Of a DNA stretch of 64,000 nt, positions 1 through 12,800 are shown piece after piece; position 1 is the first letter of the stretch, and each line of letters begins with the position of its first letter. The position numbers and the translations under genes are program-made. A model generated the notes under the pieces. The model worked only from the letters and a program-made list of their open reading frames with translations. It did no database searches and was not told the origin of the DNA. Source of the stretch: Pterobdella sp. o SKG-2022 (Eukaryota; Annelida; Clitellata; Hirudinida; Piscicolidae). The stretch spans positions 17,159,447 through 17,223,446 of the forward strand of contig OZ038322.1 of NCBI GenBank assembly GCA_964035795.1. The letters are read 5' to 3'.

Positions 1-325
1 TTGATCACTATAATTATACATTGAACAAGTTTTAAATACCACTTTGTGTAATAAAAAACTTGCATTTTAAGAAAAAAGCGGGCTTTTAAGGGACAAAAAA
101 AATTTTAAACAAATTTAAATTCGAACTTTTATGGAAGATTTTGAATACATTTAGCTAAGCAAAAGAGAGCATTTTTGACAAGTAAAAGAAACAAAAAATT
201 TTATAAACATTTCGTTAAATATTTATCTATATTTTATTATACTTTATTTCTTTAAAACTAAAAATGACTTGAGATTTTTTCTTCAATTGAAAAATCTTTT
301 TCAAAAACCTCGATTAATTTTTTAG

Positions 326-1748
326 GATGGGTTGGTGAGTCGAGATGAAATTTTAGACATAGTGAACTCTGTCTACCTTCTTATCGACCCGTCTTCCAAT
401 CATTCTTCCGTTGATGACATCAGCACCCAAAGTCACGTAGACAAAATATTCAAGGTAAGGGAACTAATCAATTAAGATTAGAACGAACTTGAAATACATG
501 TTGATTTGATAAAACGCCAAGCTTTTGACGGTTCATTCATTATTTCATATCAGTTTAATAACAAATCAATTTTTCTTGTGTTTATTATTTTAATAGTTTT
601 AGCTCACATCAAAAATTTTCAGTTATACACTCTTAAATAAATAAATATAAATATAAATAAATATAAATAAATAAATAAATATATATATATATATATTCAT
701 TTAAATATATTTGAAACAAGCAATCTCTAATAAAAATACCAGAAAATGGATGCTGATCGGGACGGCTTCATCACTGTCGATGAGTTCATGAAGGCCTGTA
801 AAGCGGTATGAACCAGCAGTGTGCATTTATGCTCTGTTGGGTTTAAATGTTGAAAAAATTTTAGGTATAATGTTGAGTGTATTTTAATTGTGAAACTAAT
901 GGAGCTTGTTTTCAAAATCATTTTTAAGTATACAGTTTGAAGTATTTTAGAGTTGTTTTTGTATCACACTTTAGCGAAAATTGAGTTTTTATTTAAGAAT
1001 AATTGCACTTATAAAAATCAAATATGTATGAATCTGAGAATACTCCGATCATAAAAGGCTCCTTTGATCATTAACTTAAAAAAAATATTATAAAAATACT
1101 CAAAAAATGAATAAGATGTGTAAAAAATCAAAAAAATAAACGCTTTCATCTATCAACAATTGCCAAAAAAAACTGTTTAGGAAAATACGTTAAGGGATGT
1201 CTTGCATGGAGAAAAACGACGGAAAAATTAACTAAATGATGCAATTACTTACTGCCATTACGATAATGATGGTTTGAAGTTGGAGAACGTCTTCTAGAAG
1301 GAAGCGCACAACTTTCTATGAACAAACAGTTGAAAAGTGCACTCAGCTGCCATATACGACTGCAATTTTAATGGTCTTCGGGAAGAAATATAAGCTTCAA
1401 CGGAACTCTAGGTATTTGAGAAATGGCAGCTTTAAACGAAAATGTTTTGTTAGATTTTTTTTGAAAAAATTTTTATTTTGATAGTAATGAGAGTGTGAGT
1501 AATGTAAGTAATCAAAAACTTAATTATCGAATAGGAATCACACAAGAGATAAAAACTGAGTATATAAGTTTTATTGTACGCAATGGCAAAAACTCAACAC
1601 AAGGAAACAAATTAAAGATTATTTTGTACTTAAAATCTCTTATGTAGTGATCAACCTTTTAAAAATGAAAAAGATTCAATAAAAGTGAAACTATTGGCAG
1701 GATGAAAGCATCTTCAAATCTCTGGGTGTGTTTGATACTGTTTTATGA
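326..1748 (+). CDS. KCNIP: KChIP-like neuronal calcium sensor, 3' end (last three coding exons)
   Basis: Partial gene; the 5' exons lie left of the window. Exons read: 326-454, 743-805 and 1701-1748 (stop TGA), all joining in phase 0 at good GT-AG sites. The first exon begins inside the third EF-hand loop (DGLVSRDEILDIV). The second carries a complete EF-hand loop, DADRDGFITVDE, with Asp at 1, 3 and 5, Gly at 6 and Glu at 12, so it should bind calcium. The third encodes the short tail DESIFKSLGVFDTVL. The block HVDKIFKKMDADRDG and the tail resemble Kv channel-interacting proteins more than frequenin or neurocalcin. In that family the protein binds the N-terminus of Kv4 channels and tunes their traffic and gating; that role is inferred from family membership. 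No exon was recognised in 1-325. Confidence 0.8.
636..698. repeat. AT-only microsatellite in a KChIP intron
   Basis: A run of AAAT/ATAA-type units passes into (AT)n just before the acceptor of the 743-805 exon. It is simple sequence within the intron and no function is visible. Confidence 0.85.
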
Positions 1749-3347
1749 TCAGCCTCCCGTCCTACCATTCCTTTGTTACGTCCATTTGGTTGATATATTC
1801 AAAATATTCTTTAAGTTGCGTTTTAAATGTGGTTTTAAATAAGTTTTGTAATCTTTTAGTTTTCAAAAACATTCTTGTTTAGTGAGACCGTTGTATTGAG
1901 GAATAGTGCTTGAAAGACCAAAAACGAAAAGGATAATTTTGAGAGAAGTTAGAATTCTAGTTTTTATGGAATACTACATAGTTTAGAAGTTTAGATGATA
2001 TCTTATATGCAATCTTTATTGTCATTTTTTTAACAAACAAAAACTTTGAATATTATAGCATGCTTAATGGGGGAATAAAAATGCTCAAAAATCAGTAAAA
2101 GTGGTTCCCATATCTTTCAATATTCACTTGCGAGTTTCTATATTACTCAATTATATTCGTTATTTAAAGCTTTATTTTTAAAGTTAATATTGTAGTTAGC
2201 TATTATTTGATCAAGAAATATTTTAAAAATATCTTCTCAATTACTTTGAATTTGTTTGAATCAAAAACAATTTAAAATTAACTAATACTATGGGTTTTAT
2301 TTATTGTTGTTGTCAAATGTGATTTATCTTGTTCTATTTTAATAGTATCCATATAATTTTTTGAACTTTTTGAAATTTTGCATCTAAATCTCTTCTCGTG
2401 AGCAAGATCTCAAGTATGTATTCGAGGATTATTGTTTTAAATAAAAGCAATGAAGAAACTTTTTCAAATAACGACCACCCAAAGTGAAACTCAAAAAGAT
2501 TTTTGTAAAAAAACCTGATGATAAAACTATATGTTTCAAAAAACTTCGTTCAAAATGAAATATATTTAACCAGTGTTTCTTTAAATTATTTATTTCCAAA
2601 GCTTTTACTCATTATCATTATGAAAAATATATTGCGTTTGGAAAACTGACTACAACAGTCATAAGAACTAACTACCCATGATGATACCATAAATATGATG
2701 TGTCTATTTAACTGTTAGGATACATAAGAGGATCCGTGACTTTTTTCATAAACTGCAGAGGGTCTTTTTAACAACGCAGGTCACTTTGGCATCGTTAGCG
2801 AGCGGCTAGTAGACCGATTTTTCATGGTCTCAAATGTAAAAATGTAAGTTTAGTAAGTTAAATAATAATTGTTGAAACTAACAGTTTTTGAAATCTTCAA
2901 AAAATATTTCAAGACAACTTTTAAGGAAAATACAAACAAATAACGAATATTATTATAATGGTATGAAACTGATTAAGTCTTCAAGACCACTTTGGAATAT
3001 ATATTTATGTATAGAGTCAGTCCTAAGATGGTAAATTTTCATTCTTTAATATAGTAAAAGTAAAAAATAATCTAAAAATTTTTTTTCACCTAATATAAAA
3101 TTTTGAAAGAAATCATTATCTAAATATTTTTCAAACTTTATTAACTTTTTTCTACAAAAATATTTAAATTATCATTTTATTGAAAACTTTAAAATTTGTC
3201 AAAATGCCATTAGTTATAATAATTTTAAATTTCACTGCTGAAAAATAAAATTTTTCATTACTTAGTAAAGCTCAAAACAAACCTAAAGTATTAACTTTTT
3301 TAATACATGTGGTTATTTATACGTTTTCACTCTAAATGCTAGCGACG
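1749..3347. other. Intergenic, KChIP 3' flank to tRNA-Cys
   Basis: AT-rich DNA after the KChIP stop codon, with no convincing exon. The first part should be 3' UTR. A slightly GC-richer patch at about 2745-2830 has no open frame with splice sites that I can support. Confidence 0.5.
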
Positions 3348-3419
3348 GGGCTTATAGCTCAGTGGTAGAGCATTCGACTGCAGATCGAGAGGTCGCCGGT
3401 TCAAATCCGGCTGAGCCCT
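3348..3419 (+). tRNA. tRNA-Cys (anticodon GCA)
   Basis: A 72-nt cloverleaf can be drawn by hand. The acceptor stem GGGCTTA pairs with TGAGCCC (one G-U), the D arm is GCTC/GAGC, the anticodon stem TTCGA/TCGAG encloses loop CTGCAGA (anticodon GCA), and the T arm GCCGG/CCGGC encloses TTCAAAT. The discriminator base is T (U73), the cysteine identity element. No intron. The intact A box (TAGCTCAGTGG) and B box (GGTTCAAATCC) imply a working polymerase III gene. Confidence 0.97.
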
Positions 3420-4717
3420 AGTATTTTTAAAAATTTATGAATTATTGTTTTGCAAAAGTCCAAAAATGTACTCCAACTAAGTATTCAAAGTATTATTTTA
3501 TAATCTTTTCTAGATACTATATTTTTTAAATGAGAATACAACAAAAACTCTCAAAGTAATAATCTTGACTTTCCATTTGAATACATAATCAGAAATAACA
3601 AAACACCAACACCTTTCAAATATTTTCAGACACTTTGAATTTTTTCAAAACCCATGACACTTCCCATGTAAAATGTTGAAATGATAAAATGCGAAGTTCT
3701 TGAAAGCTTATGATAGGGATGAATTTATTGAGCTGTTATACTTTTCTTTTGATCAAAAGCTTATGTAATCTTACGAACGTTCACATAACATACATACAAA
3801 AAATGCATGCAAATGCCTTCAGATTTGAGTATTCAAAAAACAAAATTTTGTAAACGATGTTAATATTTGACGTCAATATAAAGGATTTTTTAAAACTGAA
3901 AATATTATTTAAAATGAATTTCTTTAATGCTAATAACAGAATAAGCAACACGTGATAGCTAAAACACAAGGTTTAATGGATTTTACTTGAACACAATGAT
4001 TTCCGATGTGCAAAACATCGTTATCAGATTTTAAATAATAACCATACAAAAAAAGCATGAAGTTGTATAGCCTGAAACAATAGTGAGGGAAGCAAACACT
4101 ACATATATTAACAAAATTCATTCAGCTTTCTTAAGAAAATCTTACACTATCAAATGAAAACTAAACAATTCTTCATTCAAAAATTAATTCAAACCAGTTT
4201 TAAACATTTATTATGATATTGACCACGTAGTATAAAATTTTCTTGTTTTTCAGTTTTCATGCACAATTATAGTTAGTTATCTCTAATAGCCAGTGATCCT
4301 GCACAAATGAGCTAAACCTATTTATTTTTTGAGTTTGATTTTTGCTGTTCAGAGGTCAAGGATTGCCAAGGTATTAGAAATGGTAAATAAACATATGTTT
4401 TATATAGTTAATGAAATTGCTTATAACTACAGTGCCTAACACAACTCATATAAACATGCGGTTTTTTTTTATTATATTTTTTTTTAAATTTTTTTAATAT
4501 TATAAATATTCGCTAAAATTTTCACTTCCTTTAGACAAAGCTCCATCAATAATAATTTCCTCAAAATAAAAAATGGCCGCAAATGTTTTCAAGCACTATT
4601 TATTATAACAATTCTTGAAAATAATTTTATCTAGTAAATTTAATTTTTAAAATTTGAAAATCTGGTTAAATATTGAGCTCTTAAGAAAACCTTGTTTTGT
4701 TACCATAGAAACATAAA
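3420..4717. other. Intergenic, tRNA-Cys to the CABCOCO1-like gene
   Basis: AT-rich DNA. Short open frames on the minus strand (for example 3781-4121) are low-complexity and lack splice context or family resemblance. A T-rich tract lies at about 4459-4500. Confidence 0.5.
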
Positions 4718-6219
4718 ATGGCAGAAGTTTCTGACTTGGAAGAGCCCTCATTAAAATCATCGACTTCTTCAAGCGTAAAAATATGTTCCATATATGGTTA
4801 ATATTAGTTGTAGTGGTTTTAAGTACACTTTTAATTTAATTCTATCAAACATTACCACTAAGAGGAAACTGAATTTTACCCCGCATTGGATGATTCTCAA
4901 CTGAATGAAATATACAACTTGAATGAATTGACAGAACTAGAATGGTAAATTTGTCGCGATTCATTTCAATAATATTTTTCAACTTTAACTACTATGTTTT
5001 TATTTTAGTAGTATTTATGGTAATATATTTTTATTATTAAATCGTTTTGCAGTTATCTCGCGCGTTTATTAAATCACAAGGATAACGACTGGGAAATGCT
5101 GCCCTCTATCAAGCTAGACCTGCTAGTGACTGCAGTGTGGTGCACCAAGGATGAAGCTTACTCATTGGAACAGTTCACAATGTTTTATCAAATCTTCAAT
5201 AGACAAGTTTCCAACATAGGTGAGTGTTAATTGCTTTGAAACAAATTTTAACTACAACAAACACTCTACACAAAACTTTAGCATAAAATCAATATTTCTC
5301 CACTTAAACTTCCTATACGACAGCTATCAGGCGAATGGAAAAAAAAGATTGCTTGTGTGACTTGAAAGATCATATTGAAGAAATATTAGAAACATCTCAA
5401 TCTGATTCTACTATTGCAGACTTCATTGCAAGTGTCACTTCCTTCCTTATGTGCAGGTTTGATACACATCGTACGGTTAAAATGTCAAGTTTGGAACGTT
5501 GTTTTTCACAGTTTTTACAGACCTTTTGAACTATATGACTACGTCTTTTCGACAGAACAATGCCTCTTGGAAACCTTTGATACGGTGGGACTTTGTTTGA
5601 GATTCTATTCCAACGGAAAATTTCTAATTTACCTTAAATATTTATTCAGTTAGTGGTTCAAATACCTAGAGAAATCCCTCCCCTTAGCGAAGCTACTATG
5701 GTGGAAAATGGAGAAGAAGAAGAAGAGGAGGAGGAGGAAGAAAAAAAAGAGATAATGAAGGAAGAAAAAGAAATCACTTCGGTTACAAAACGATTATTTA
5801 TTAAACTTTCAACAAAATCGAAATATAAATGCTGTTTCAATTTTAAAATTTTAATAATCAAAAATCTACACTGAAGCAAAAGAAGAAAAGCGAAGAAGTT
5901 TCTCCACCCAAGCTTCAGATCGTGGAACCTCCTAAAGCAGTTGATCTTGTAGCTCAGATGCCCGTTGATGAGTTGGTCCATGTGGTTTCATGTGTCTTTG
6001 AGCAAATGACTTTTGGGGTCGAAGTTAGTTTTTGAATGTTTGATTTCGTTGTCTCTTTTTATATAATTTATTAAAAAATAATTGTAGTTAGAAATAGTAA
6101 TAAATAATTATAGGTTTAGGAATATTTAATTTTATTTCTAGAATGAACTTGTATGCATGTTAGAGAAGAAGAAACTTCAACTAATGGATAGATTGAAGAA
6201 ATCACAAAACCCCATTTAA
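4718..6219 (+). CDS. CABCOCO1: Cilium-associated CABCOCO1/CLAMP-like protein, 285 aa
   Basis: Eight exons keep one frame: 4718-4774, 4865-4944, 5053-5219, 5324-5456, 5521-5584, 5650-5781, 5877-6023 and 6142-6219 (TAA). The layout matches CABCOCO1 (human C10orf107): an N-terminal helix (LNEIYNLNELTELECYL), a segment with VTAVWCTKDEAYSLEQF, a block PFELYDYVFSTEQ, a Pro/Glu-rich linker (PREIPPLSE, then a run of about ten Glu), and a C-terminal helix (MPVDELVHVVSCVFEQM ending in MLEKKKLQLMDRLKK). This is the CLAMP domain family, which includes a Chlamydomonas central-pair C1a subunit, so an axonemal or ciliary role is inferred. The donor after exon 5 (GTGGGA) is weak. The identification rests on recalled pattern similarity only; another small axonemal protein remains possible. 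Confidence 0.65.
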
Positions 6220-7446
6220 TTGATTGTATCTACTTTTGATGACTCGAATTATTTTAATAGTTTTCATACAAAAGAAGCTTTATTCCTTTAAATGTTGACA
6301 GCAATGTTTTTCAACATGTTAGTGGCAATGAATGAAATTTAAAGGCTTATTAAAAAGCAAATTTGAAACGGAACGCTGAAAATATGCAAGTAAAATAACT
6401 GATCAAAATTAAAACACATTTGGAAATGTGACTCAATATGAATTTAAATGTTTTATTAAAACCGTATACATGATTTGACAGACTATTCTAAACCACAAGA
6501 ACGTGAAAATATATCAAAAATTACCACTTAATCCAGAAAAATACTTTTCAATGCACATGTTATTAGTTTTTTAAAATAAGTATTCCCATATATTATTCCT
6601 GAGAAGCTATATAAAATACGCTCAAAATACAAGATATAAAAGCAGTGCTGAATGCAAAAACAGTAATACAAATGGAAAATGCAAAAAATTTTGAAATAAT
6701 CCGTGCTATAAAGTGAAGATAACTTCACTAGTAACTGTCAGCACAGACAAACTCGTACAAATGTTTAAAAAAATATTACTCAATTAAAAGCATGGTAGTT
6801 TGAATCGTCGGTGGATTATTTAATTAGTTAACTATTTTAATTAATTAGTTTATCCTCAATTTAGAATTTTCTTCACCAGTCCACTCAATATTGCACCTTG
6901 GATTTCGTGATGTGAGCTTTAAAATGATGAAGTGAAAAGCCTCTTCAATGTTATTAAATAATCTGTAACCTTGACATGACACTCATCTGAACATTATACA
7001 AATAACGCTGATACAAAATAACACAAGCAGAATGAATATATGTGATTTTGAGATCAAGTTAATATAACAAGTATTAAGTAAAAATTACATTGAACTCTAA
7101 TTTCGAACTTATGTTTGCTGAAAATATAAGATGAAAATAATGTATACAAAATACTAATATTTTGCTCCTATTTTCAAAGTCTTAGAAATGGCACCTTTAA
7201 AAAGAGATTCATAGTTATCAATGTTTTAAATGATAATTTACAATTTTCAAAACGATTAAATTCATTGTGAGTAAAAAAAACCCGATTTAGTTTTACAGTT
7301 TTGTAACGTTTTGTGCATTAATCCAGTTCAGAATTCATTTCTTCTCCCGTTTCGTCTTCTACCATTGATTCCTTCAAAATCATCAACATTCAGTGATAAT
7401 TATGATGATCTATATAGAAGAAAAACAAAAAAGTACGAAAACCAAT
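6220..7446. other. Convergent intergenic gap
   Basis: Lies between the stop codons of the CABCOCO1-like gene (+) and the Bcl-2-like gene (-), so it should hold both 3' UTRs. Minus-strand frames near 6528-6728 look like noise. Nothing else seen. Confidence 0.5.
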
Positions 7447-9847
7447 CTAAATTATTGAAGTATGTTCTCTCACCCATCCTCCCCTCTCAGCCATCCATCC
7501 AGAAAGCTTGACGTCAAAATAGTTGAGAGCTATATCTTTGATACTCTTGCCAAGCACGCTACCTCCTCCAGCCATCTCTATAGCGCACCTGGCTAGACGA
7601 AAGCACATGGCAAGTTTACCCATTTCTCCTTCATTGTTTGTTTCTCCTATCATTTTTTCAAATTTTGAGTAAGATGGTTTATCTAGTAACTCTACAGCCA
7701 TCTTCCTTCTTTGAACACTTGATTCGGCGTTGCAGACTGGTTTAAACTTCTCCAAAGTGATGCATGCTGTATGAATAGATTTTTAAATTATCCCAAATTA
7801 ATTATTTAATTTTTTCACAATTAAGAAAACACTAAAAATATTACCATTTGGGGGATTTCCGTAACGAATGTTGTCATCCTCGAAAGACCAAACCAAGTTG
7901 TCAGCTATTGCTGCTAGTTGCAAAGCCACCTTGAATGAACATTTATTAGACGCAGGGAATTATTTTGAGCATGTTTTTTTCCAACCATTATCATTTTTTA
8001 CTGCTATGTTTTTTTAAAATAAAAAAAGACGTTGCTTTAAAATCTTTTTAAGTTTTTCAATTTTTCCCAAATTACCACCTTTTTATATAGTTCTTCTTTA
8101 GCTTCCGAATCTTTTTGATCCTTCAGAGGGCTTGATGATGATGGAGAAGATGGTGGTACAACTAAAAATTGATTTTTAAGTTTTAATGTCTCAAAATTTT
8201 CAATAAAGATTTTTTAAAATTATTAAGAAAGTCTAAGCAATAACCTTTATCAGCTTTTTCCGGCTCATTTGATTGTCTTCGATTTTCGCCATCCACAACA
8301 TCCTCCCTATCAGCCAGACACGTGTTTGTCTGTTTGATACATCTGTATTTACACCTGGATTGATAAGTTGATTGTCTTGAGCAATTGTCAGAATCGTAAT
8401 CTAGATGGTCCAAGGGCAGGGTATGTTTGTTTTGATGGCTTTTGTGTAGTTGTAGGAGGAAGTCGCAAGGTTGCTGGTCGGACTGCAGGAACACATGTCT
8501 GTTGAGAAGGTTCGTCTGCAGCTGATTGAGTGTCCTTGCGATTCGTGGGAGGTTGTCAGCAGATCTTGATCTGTGTTCTGTATATTTTGAAGTTTTGACA
8601 TTTTAATATTTGATTTAAAGCAATATAAAATAACGAAAAACCTTTTTCTTCAGTTCTTCTTTTTTTTTTCTTTTTTACAAATCTTTGTAAAATGCCTTCG
8701 AAAATTGTTTTATTACTTATTGCATGTTGTTCCTTAGTGTCATACAAAACCACTCTTTTTTTTGATCCTCCGGAAGATGATCTGCTTCTGCACCTTTCAG
8801 ATGCCCTTATAACCTTCCTTTTATCTTCCTTATCTTCCTTCTGTCGCAGTAAACTATGCCTCACCCTTTCAAGAGCCAACCTAAAACCATTTTTCTTTTT
8901 TCTATTGATTAATTCTTTATCTGGGAATTCGTAATCTTCTGTTGAAGAAGAAGAAATTGCATCGTCTTCAGCTTGTGCCAAAGGACTGACTTTTGCCTCA
9001 GCCATCTGTTTCAGCACCGACCTGGGAATGTATTCTGGGTGGTGGAGAGGGTGGGACTGCTTGTCGTTTTGATAGAAAAGGGTGTTACTCTCGAGGTTTT
9101 GAAAACCAACCATTTTTTCAAATTTGGTCGAATTTTTAAAATCGATATCATTCTTTTCTTTTTTGGTTAGGTTAGATGAATTAAAAAATGCTTGGTCTAG
9201 CTCATAATAATGGTGTTTAATGGGTCGTTTGTGTTGATATTGTTCTCTGTGGCATGGATTTTCAAATTTCTCATGAATTTGTCTCTCTCTTGTTCCTTCA
9301 TTGGAGGAAGACGGTTGAAAATATTGGTAATTGTCGCTGGAATCATATGACATGTTCAGGTGCTTCTTCTCAGCCAAACTCCTTTTCTTAACAAACACAT
9401 AGGAATGTTCCTCAGGCATCAGCTTGAGCTCATTTTCTGGAGTCATCAGAAACTGCTCGAAAACATTTCTGGCGTCTTTTGTTACGGTGGCTTTTGACAC
9501 AGATTTCTTATGTTTCCTATTAACACTTTTATGAAGTGCTTTGATTTCCTCCTCGAACTTCAATGGTGGTTTCTCATAGTCATCACTACTGGTTGCTGCT
9601 ATCTGTTTCATGGGAGTAAATTAGAGTCAAAACTTGTTCAAAAATTTGAAGATTAAATTGCAAAAATTTTTATATACGCTTGAGATTATGAAAAATTGAT
9701 AAATGCAAGACACATGTTTCAAATTACAAATCATCTGTCAATATCTTATTAACATTGGCATACAGAGATGATAATTGAAACCTGTTCAGAATCCTTTTTC
9801 AAGACCACGTAAGACTCTTCGGTTGATGATACCTCCATGGACGCCAT
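7447..9847 (-). CDS. Bcl-2 family protein (Bcl-G/BAK-like core) with long disordered N-terminus, about 615 aa
   Basis: Six exons in consistent phase, 5' to 3' on the minus strand: 9847-9782, 9602-8642, 8577-8245, 8161-8079, 7929-7845 and 7766-7447 (TAG). Residues 1 to about 480 are polar, Ser/Lys/Glu-rich and probably disordered (many HH and YE pairs, a KKKKKRR run). The Bcl-2 core follows. A BH3 motif reads VALQLAAIADNLVWSFED (L-x3-A-D, with Ala where Gly is usual), a degenerate BH1 region centres on GEMGKLAMCFRLAR, and BH2 is WMAERGGW. The protein ends nine residues after the Trp-Gly-Gly-Trp region (VREHTSII) with no hydrophobic tail anchor. The spacing and SYSKFEKM recall Bcl-G (BCL2L14); LAAIAD and AERGGW also recall BAK. 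Whether it promotes or blocks apoptosis cannot be read from sequence. Confidence 0.8.
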
Positions 9848-12800
9848 CTTTGATTGAATGTTTTGTCATATTAGATGATTTATCCTCTATAGACATACCT
9901 TGTTTTGTATTTTATAGGTAATACTAATTTTGAACAATGATTTGATGGTTTTTGATAAACAATAAAACAGAAAATTTAAAAAAATTAACTATTTAAAAAT
10001 TAAGAATCGATAAAAACTGCAATACGTTTCAACAGTTTTTTTCGTTTTCCACGGTGCTGGATGATCGATTGGGTGTGAGTAGCAAGTCAAGGCAAATAAC
10101 TCATGATCAATATAACTAAATTATAATTCAAAGAACAAAAGAGATAATCCGTTAACTGGTGAACTTGGACGTCAACAGTAATCTGTTGGTTATTTGTTGA
10201 ATATATTCAACAGTGTATTTAATAGCCTTAAATGACACGCGTCCACAGATGTCAAACTCTATTAAGGGATTAGCAGCTGAGAAATTTGCGATTAGTTCTT
10301 GTATATTAGTTTGATAAAACAATCAATAATATGAAACAAATGTATTTTCCTGAGCCAAATGCCACAGATCGATCAATATAACGACATGGTTTTCGGTGTC
10401 AAAATCCAAAAATTGAAATTTTTGATTGTCTTTTTACTTGAATTTTCGTCTTTTTTGTTGCTTTTTTTAGCTTAATTTAAAGTTAGAAGTAATGTTATTC
10501 TTTGCATATAAAAGAGTTCAAAGTTATTACTTGCATATAAACTTTAAAAGCTAAAAGCGTCAACCCTCCAGGTTAAAATTTGAGTTTATTCTAAAAATAA
10601 AGAAAAAAATAATCTTATTTTAATAAGAAATAAGAAAACAACGCACTAAATAATTGACGAAAATGCAGTTGAAGAGGTTATTGAAAAGGCCCTTCTGCAC
10701 TCAGACTCTTCAAAGAATTCAACACAGTTTATAAAGACACAATGAAACCACGAATAAATATTTAAGTTGTAATAACCTGGCGTTTACATGCCTTGAGACG
10801 ATTTCATAAAAATCGAAAAGCATTGTAGTTAAATATAAGTGAATTTTGTGCTTTTCTCTTCTACAATATTAGAACACTGGTCGCCGAATTTGAATTTTTT
10901 CTATTAGACAAAGTAAAGGATAAGAGAAAGAGATATTCGGTGACCAAAAACAAATTGAGTAGCAATTTTCCGTCACATATCTTCATTGTCTTTTATTGCT
11001 GCGTGCCATTAATACTCTAAATTTCCATAGAAATAAAGGCATGATTATGGACGCGTATAAAAAAAAGTGAAGCATGAGAAAATACATTTTGTTTAAAAAT
11101 TTTTTAATTTAAAAAAACAGCCAAATTTTACAGAAGATTCAAATTCAAAATTAATTAAAGCCTTTTGTGGTGTTAAAAGGCGTAAAAAGTTGAATTTATG
11201 AAATGGATTTTTAGAAAATAATAACGCAAAAATATATGCACGCACACAAACACAGTTATACGTAAGAGATTGGTTATCCAGGGCACTGTATCCGGTCGTT
11301 GTGTGTGTGTGTGGCTGCGAACTTTAAAACGCTAATATTTCCTCAAAAAATTATGTATATGAATTATTGAAATCTTATTACACAATCTTTTGTGGTCTTT
11401 GTATCATTTCTCTCAATTATTATTCATGCCAATATCTTATAACTTTTAAACATAATTATGTAAGAATCATTAGATCAAGAAGTTTTATAACTCTAAGTGT
11501 GAGATAAAGAAAAATACATTAATATTTTATTTGCTACTATTAAAAGAAATCCTTCTCAAACCAATACGTAGAACAAAACTAAATAAAATTTGAATATATT
11601 GCAGTTGGAATAATTTTGTGGTCTGAGTCAGCTGAGTTTTATGGACTTTTTCTCACGTATTAATTCAAGATGGTGCTGATTAGAAAACTGTCAAAGACCT
11701 CAAAACCAATAAAAAGGTTGAAATGTCTTTCAAAAGAAAGAAGTTTGGAAATGAAATTCAAAGATAACTGTGTGTGATGATAAAGATTATAAAAGAAAAA
11801 TGATGCAAGAATATGTGTGTCAGAAAACAAAGACCTGATAAAGAAGCATAAATAAAAAAAAATTGTGGTGAAAAATCAAAAAGTTAATGATCAAGGCAGA
11901 TGAAAAGAAAGAAAGAATTTAATTACTGAGGTGAAATTATCAATTCTTTGCGCTGTGCTGATTAAAAGCTTTTCATTTGGTGAATGGAAGATCGCAAGAA
12001 CGTTAGGAAGTGTGTAAATGTTTTGTATTTTTTTTTTAGTTTTATATACTGAGTGGCAGCGCGTGTTTGAATGAATGCTGCAAAGATTATTGGTTGGTGC
12101 TTGGGTGAGTGCATCTTGTTGTGCAACAAAACTATTGAACATAAAAAACAGAATTTAATTGTCTGAAAAGTAAAATTAAAAACAAATAAGTAATAACAAA
12201 AAATAAGATCTCTGAAAATAAAATTCAAAAAAATAATATGCATGTTAGAAGTCGTCTAGGGATTGTTTGCACGGTTCCAGGTTCGCATATAAGCTTATAT
12301 AACTGTGCCAATATAAAGGCTTTCTATGACATGAACTCATACATCTGATCGGATAAAGGAGATTTGAGGCAAATATTTGCATGTGAAGAAAACTTGGTTA
12401 ATTTAAACAAATGAAGATGAAGATAAAAAACGAAAAAAAAATCATAAATTGTGCTAAAAATTGACATATGCTAGAAGTGATGTAGATGTCGCATTGGTTA
12501 TAAATTTTATGATAAAAAAATGAGTATTATAATAAAAGTTTATGTAATTTTAAGCAGAATCTCAAAGATTAAAAATCACTTAAAAAATATAATTTTATCA
12601 CAATAATTAAAACGATGATTGAAATTTGAAATCAATGGAGCCCATGGAACAAATGGTTAACTTAATGGCCACATTTGTCAACTGGCCCTCTTCCTTGGCG
12701 TTCCAGTCCAGCTCTTGTTTACAATATTCAGGGTGTTTTGTTATGATTATTTATTATTTGAACTGTATTTAATTATTTTCTTGCTTTATTGTTTTTTTTG

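Noticed and set aside
3781..4121. Two overlapping minus-strand frames rich in Phe, Ile and Leu
   Set aside because: Composition follows the AT-rich background and the hydrophobic look is that of random AT DNA; no domain or exon structure.
5658..5981. Minus-strand frame with a long Ser run
   Set aside because: It is the reverse complement of the Glu-rich exon of the CABCOCO1-like gene.
11891..12243. Overlapping minus-strand open frames
   Set aside because: AT-driven, low-complexity, no splice context or family resemblance.
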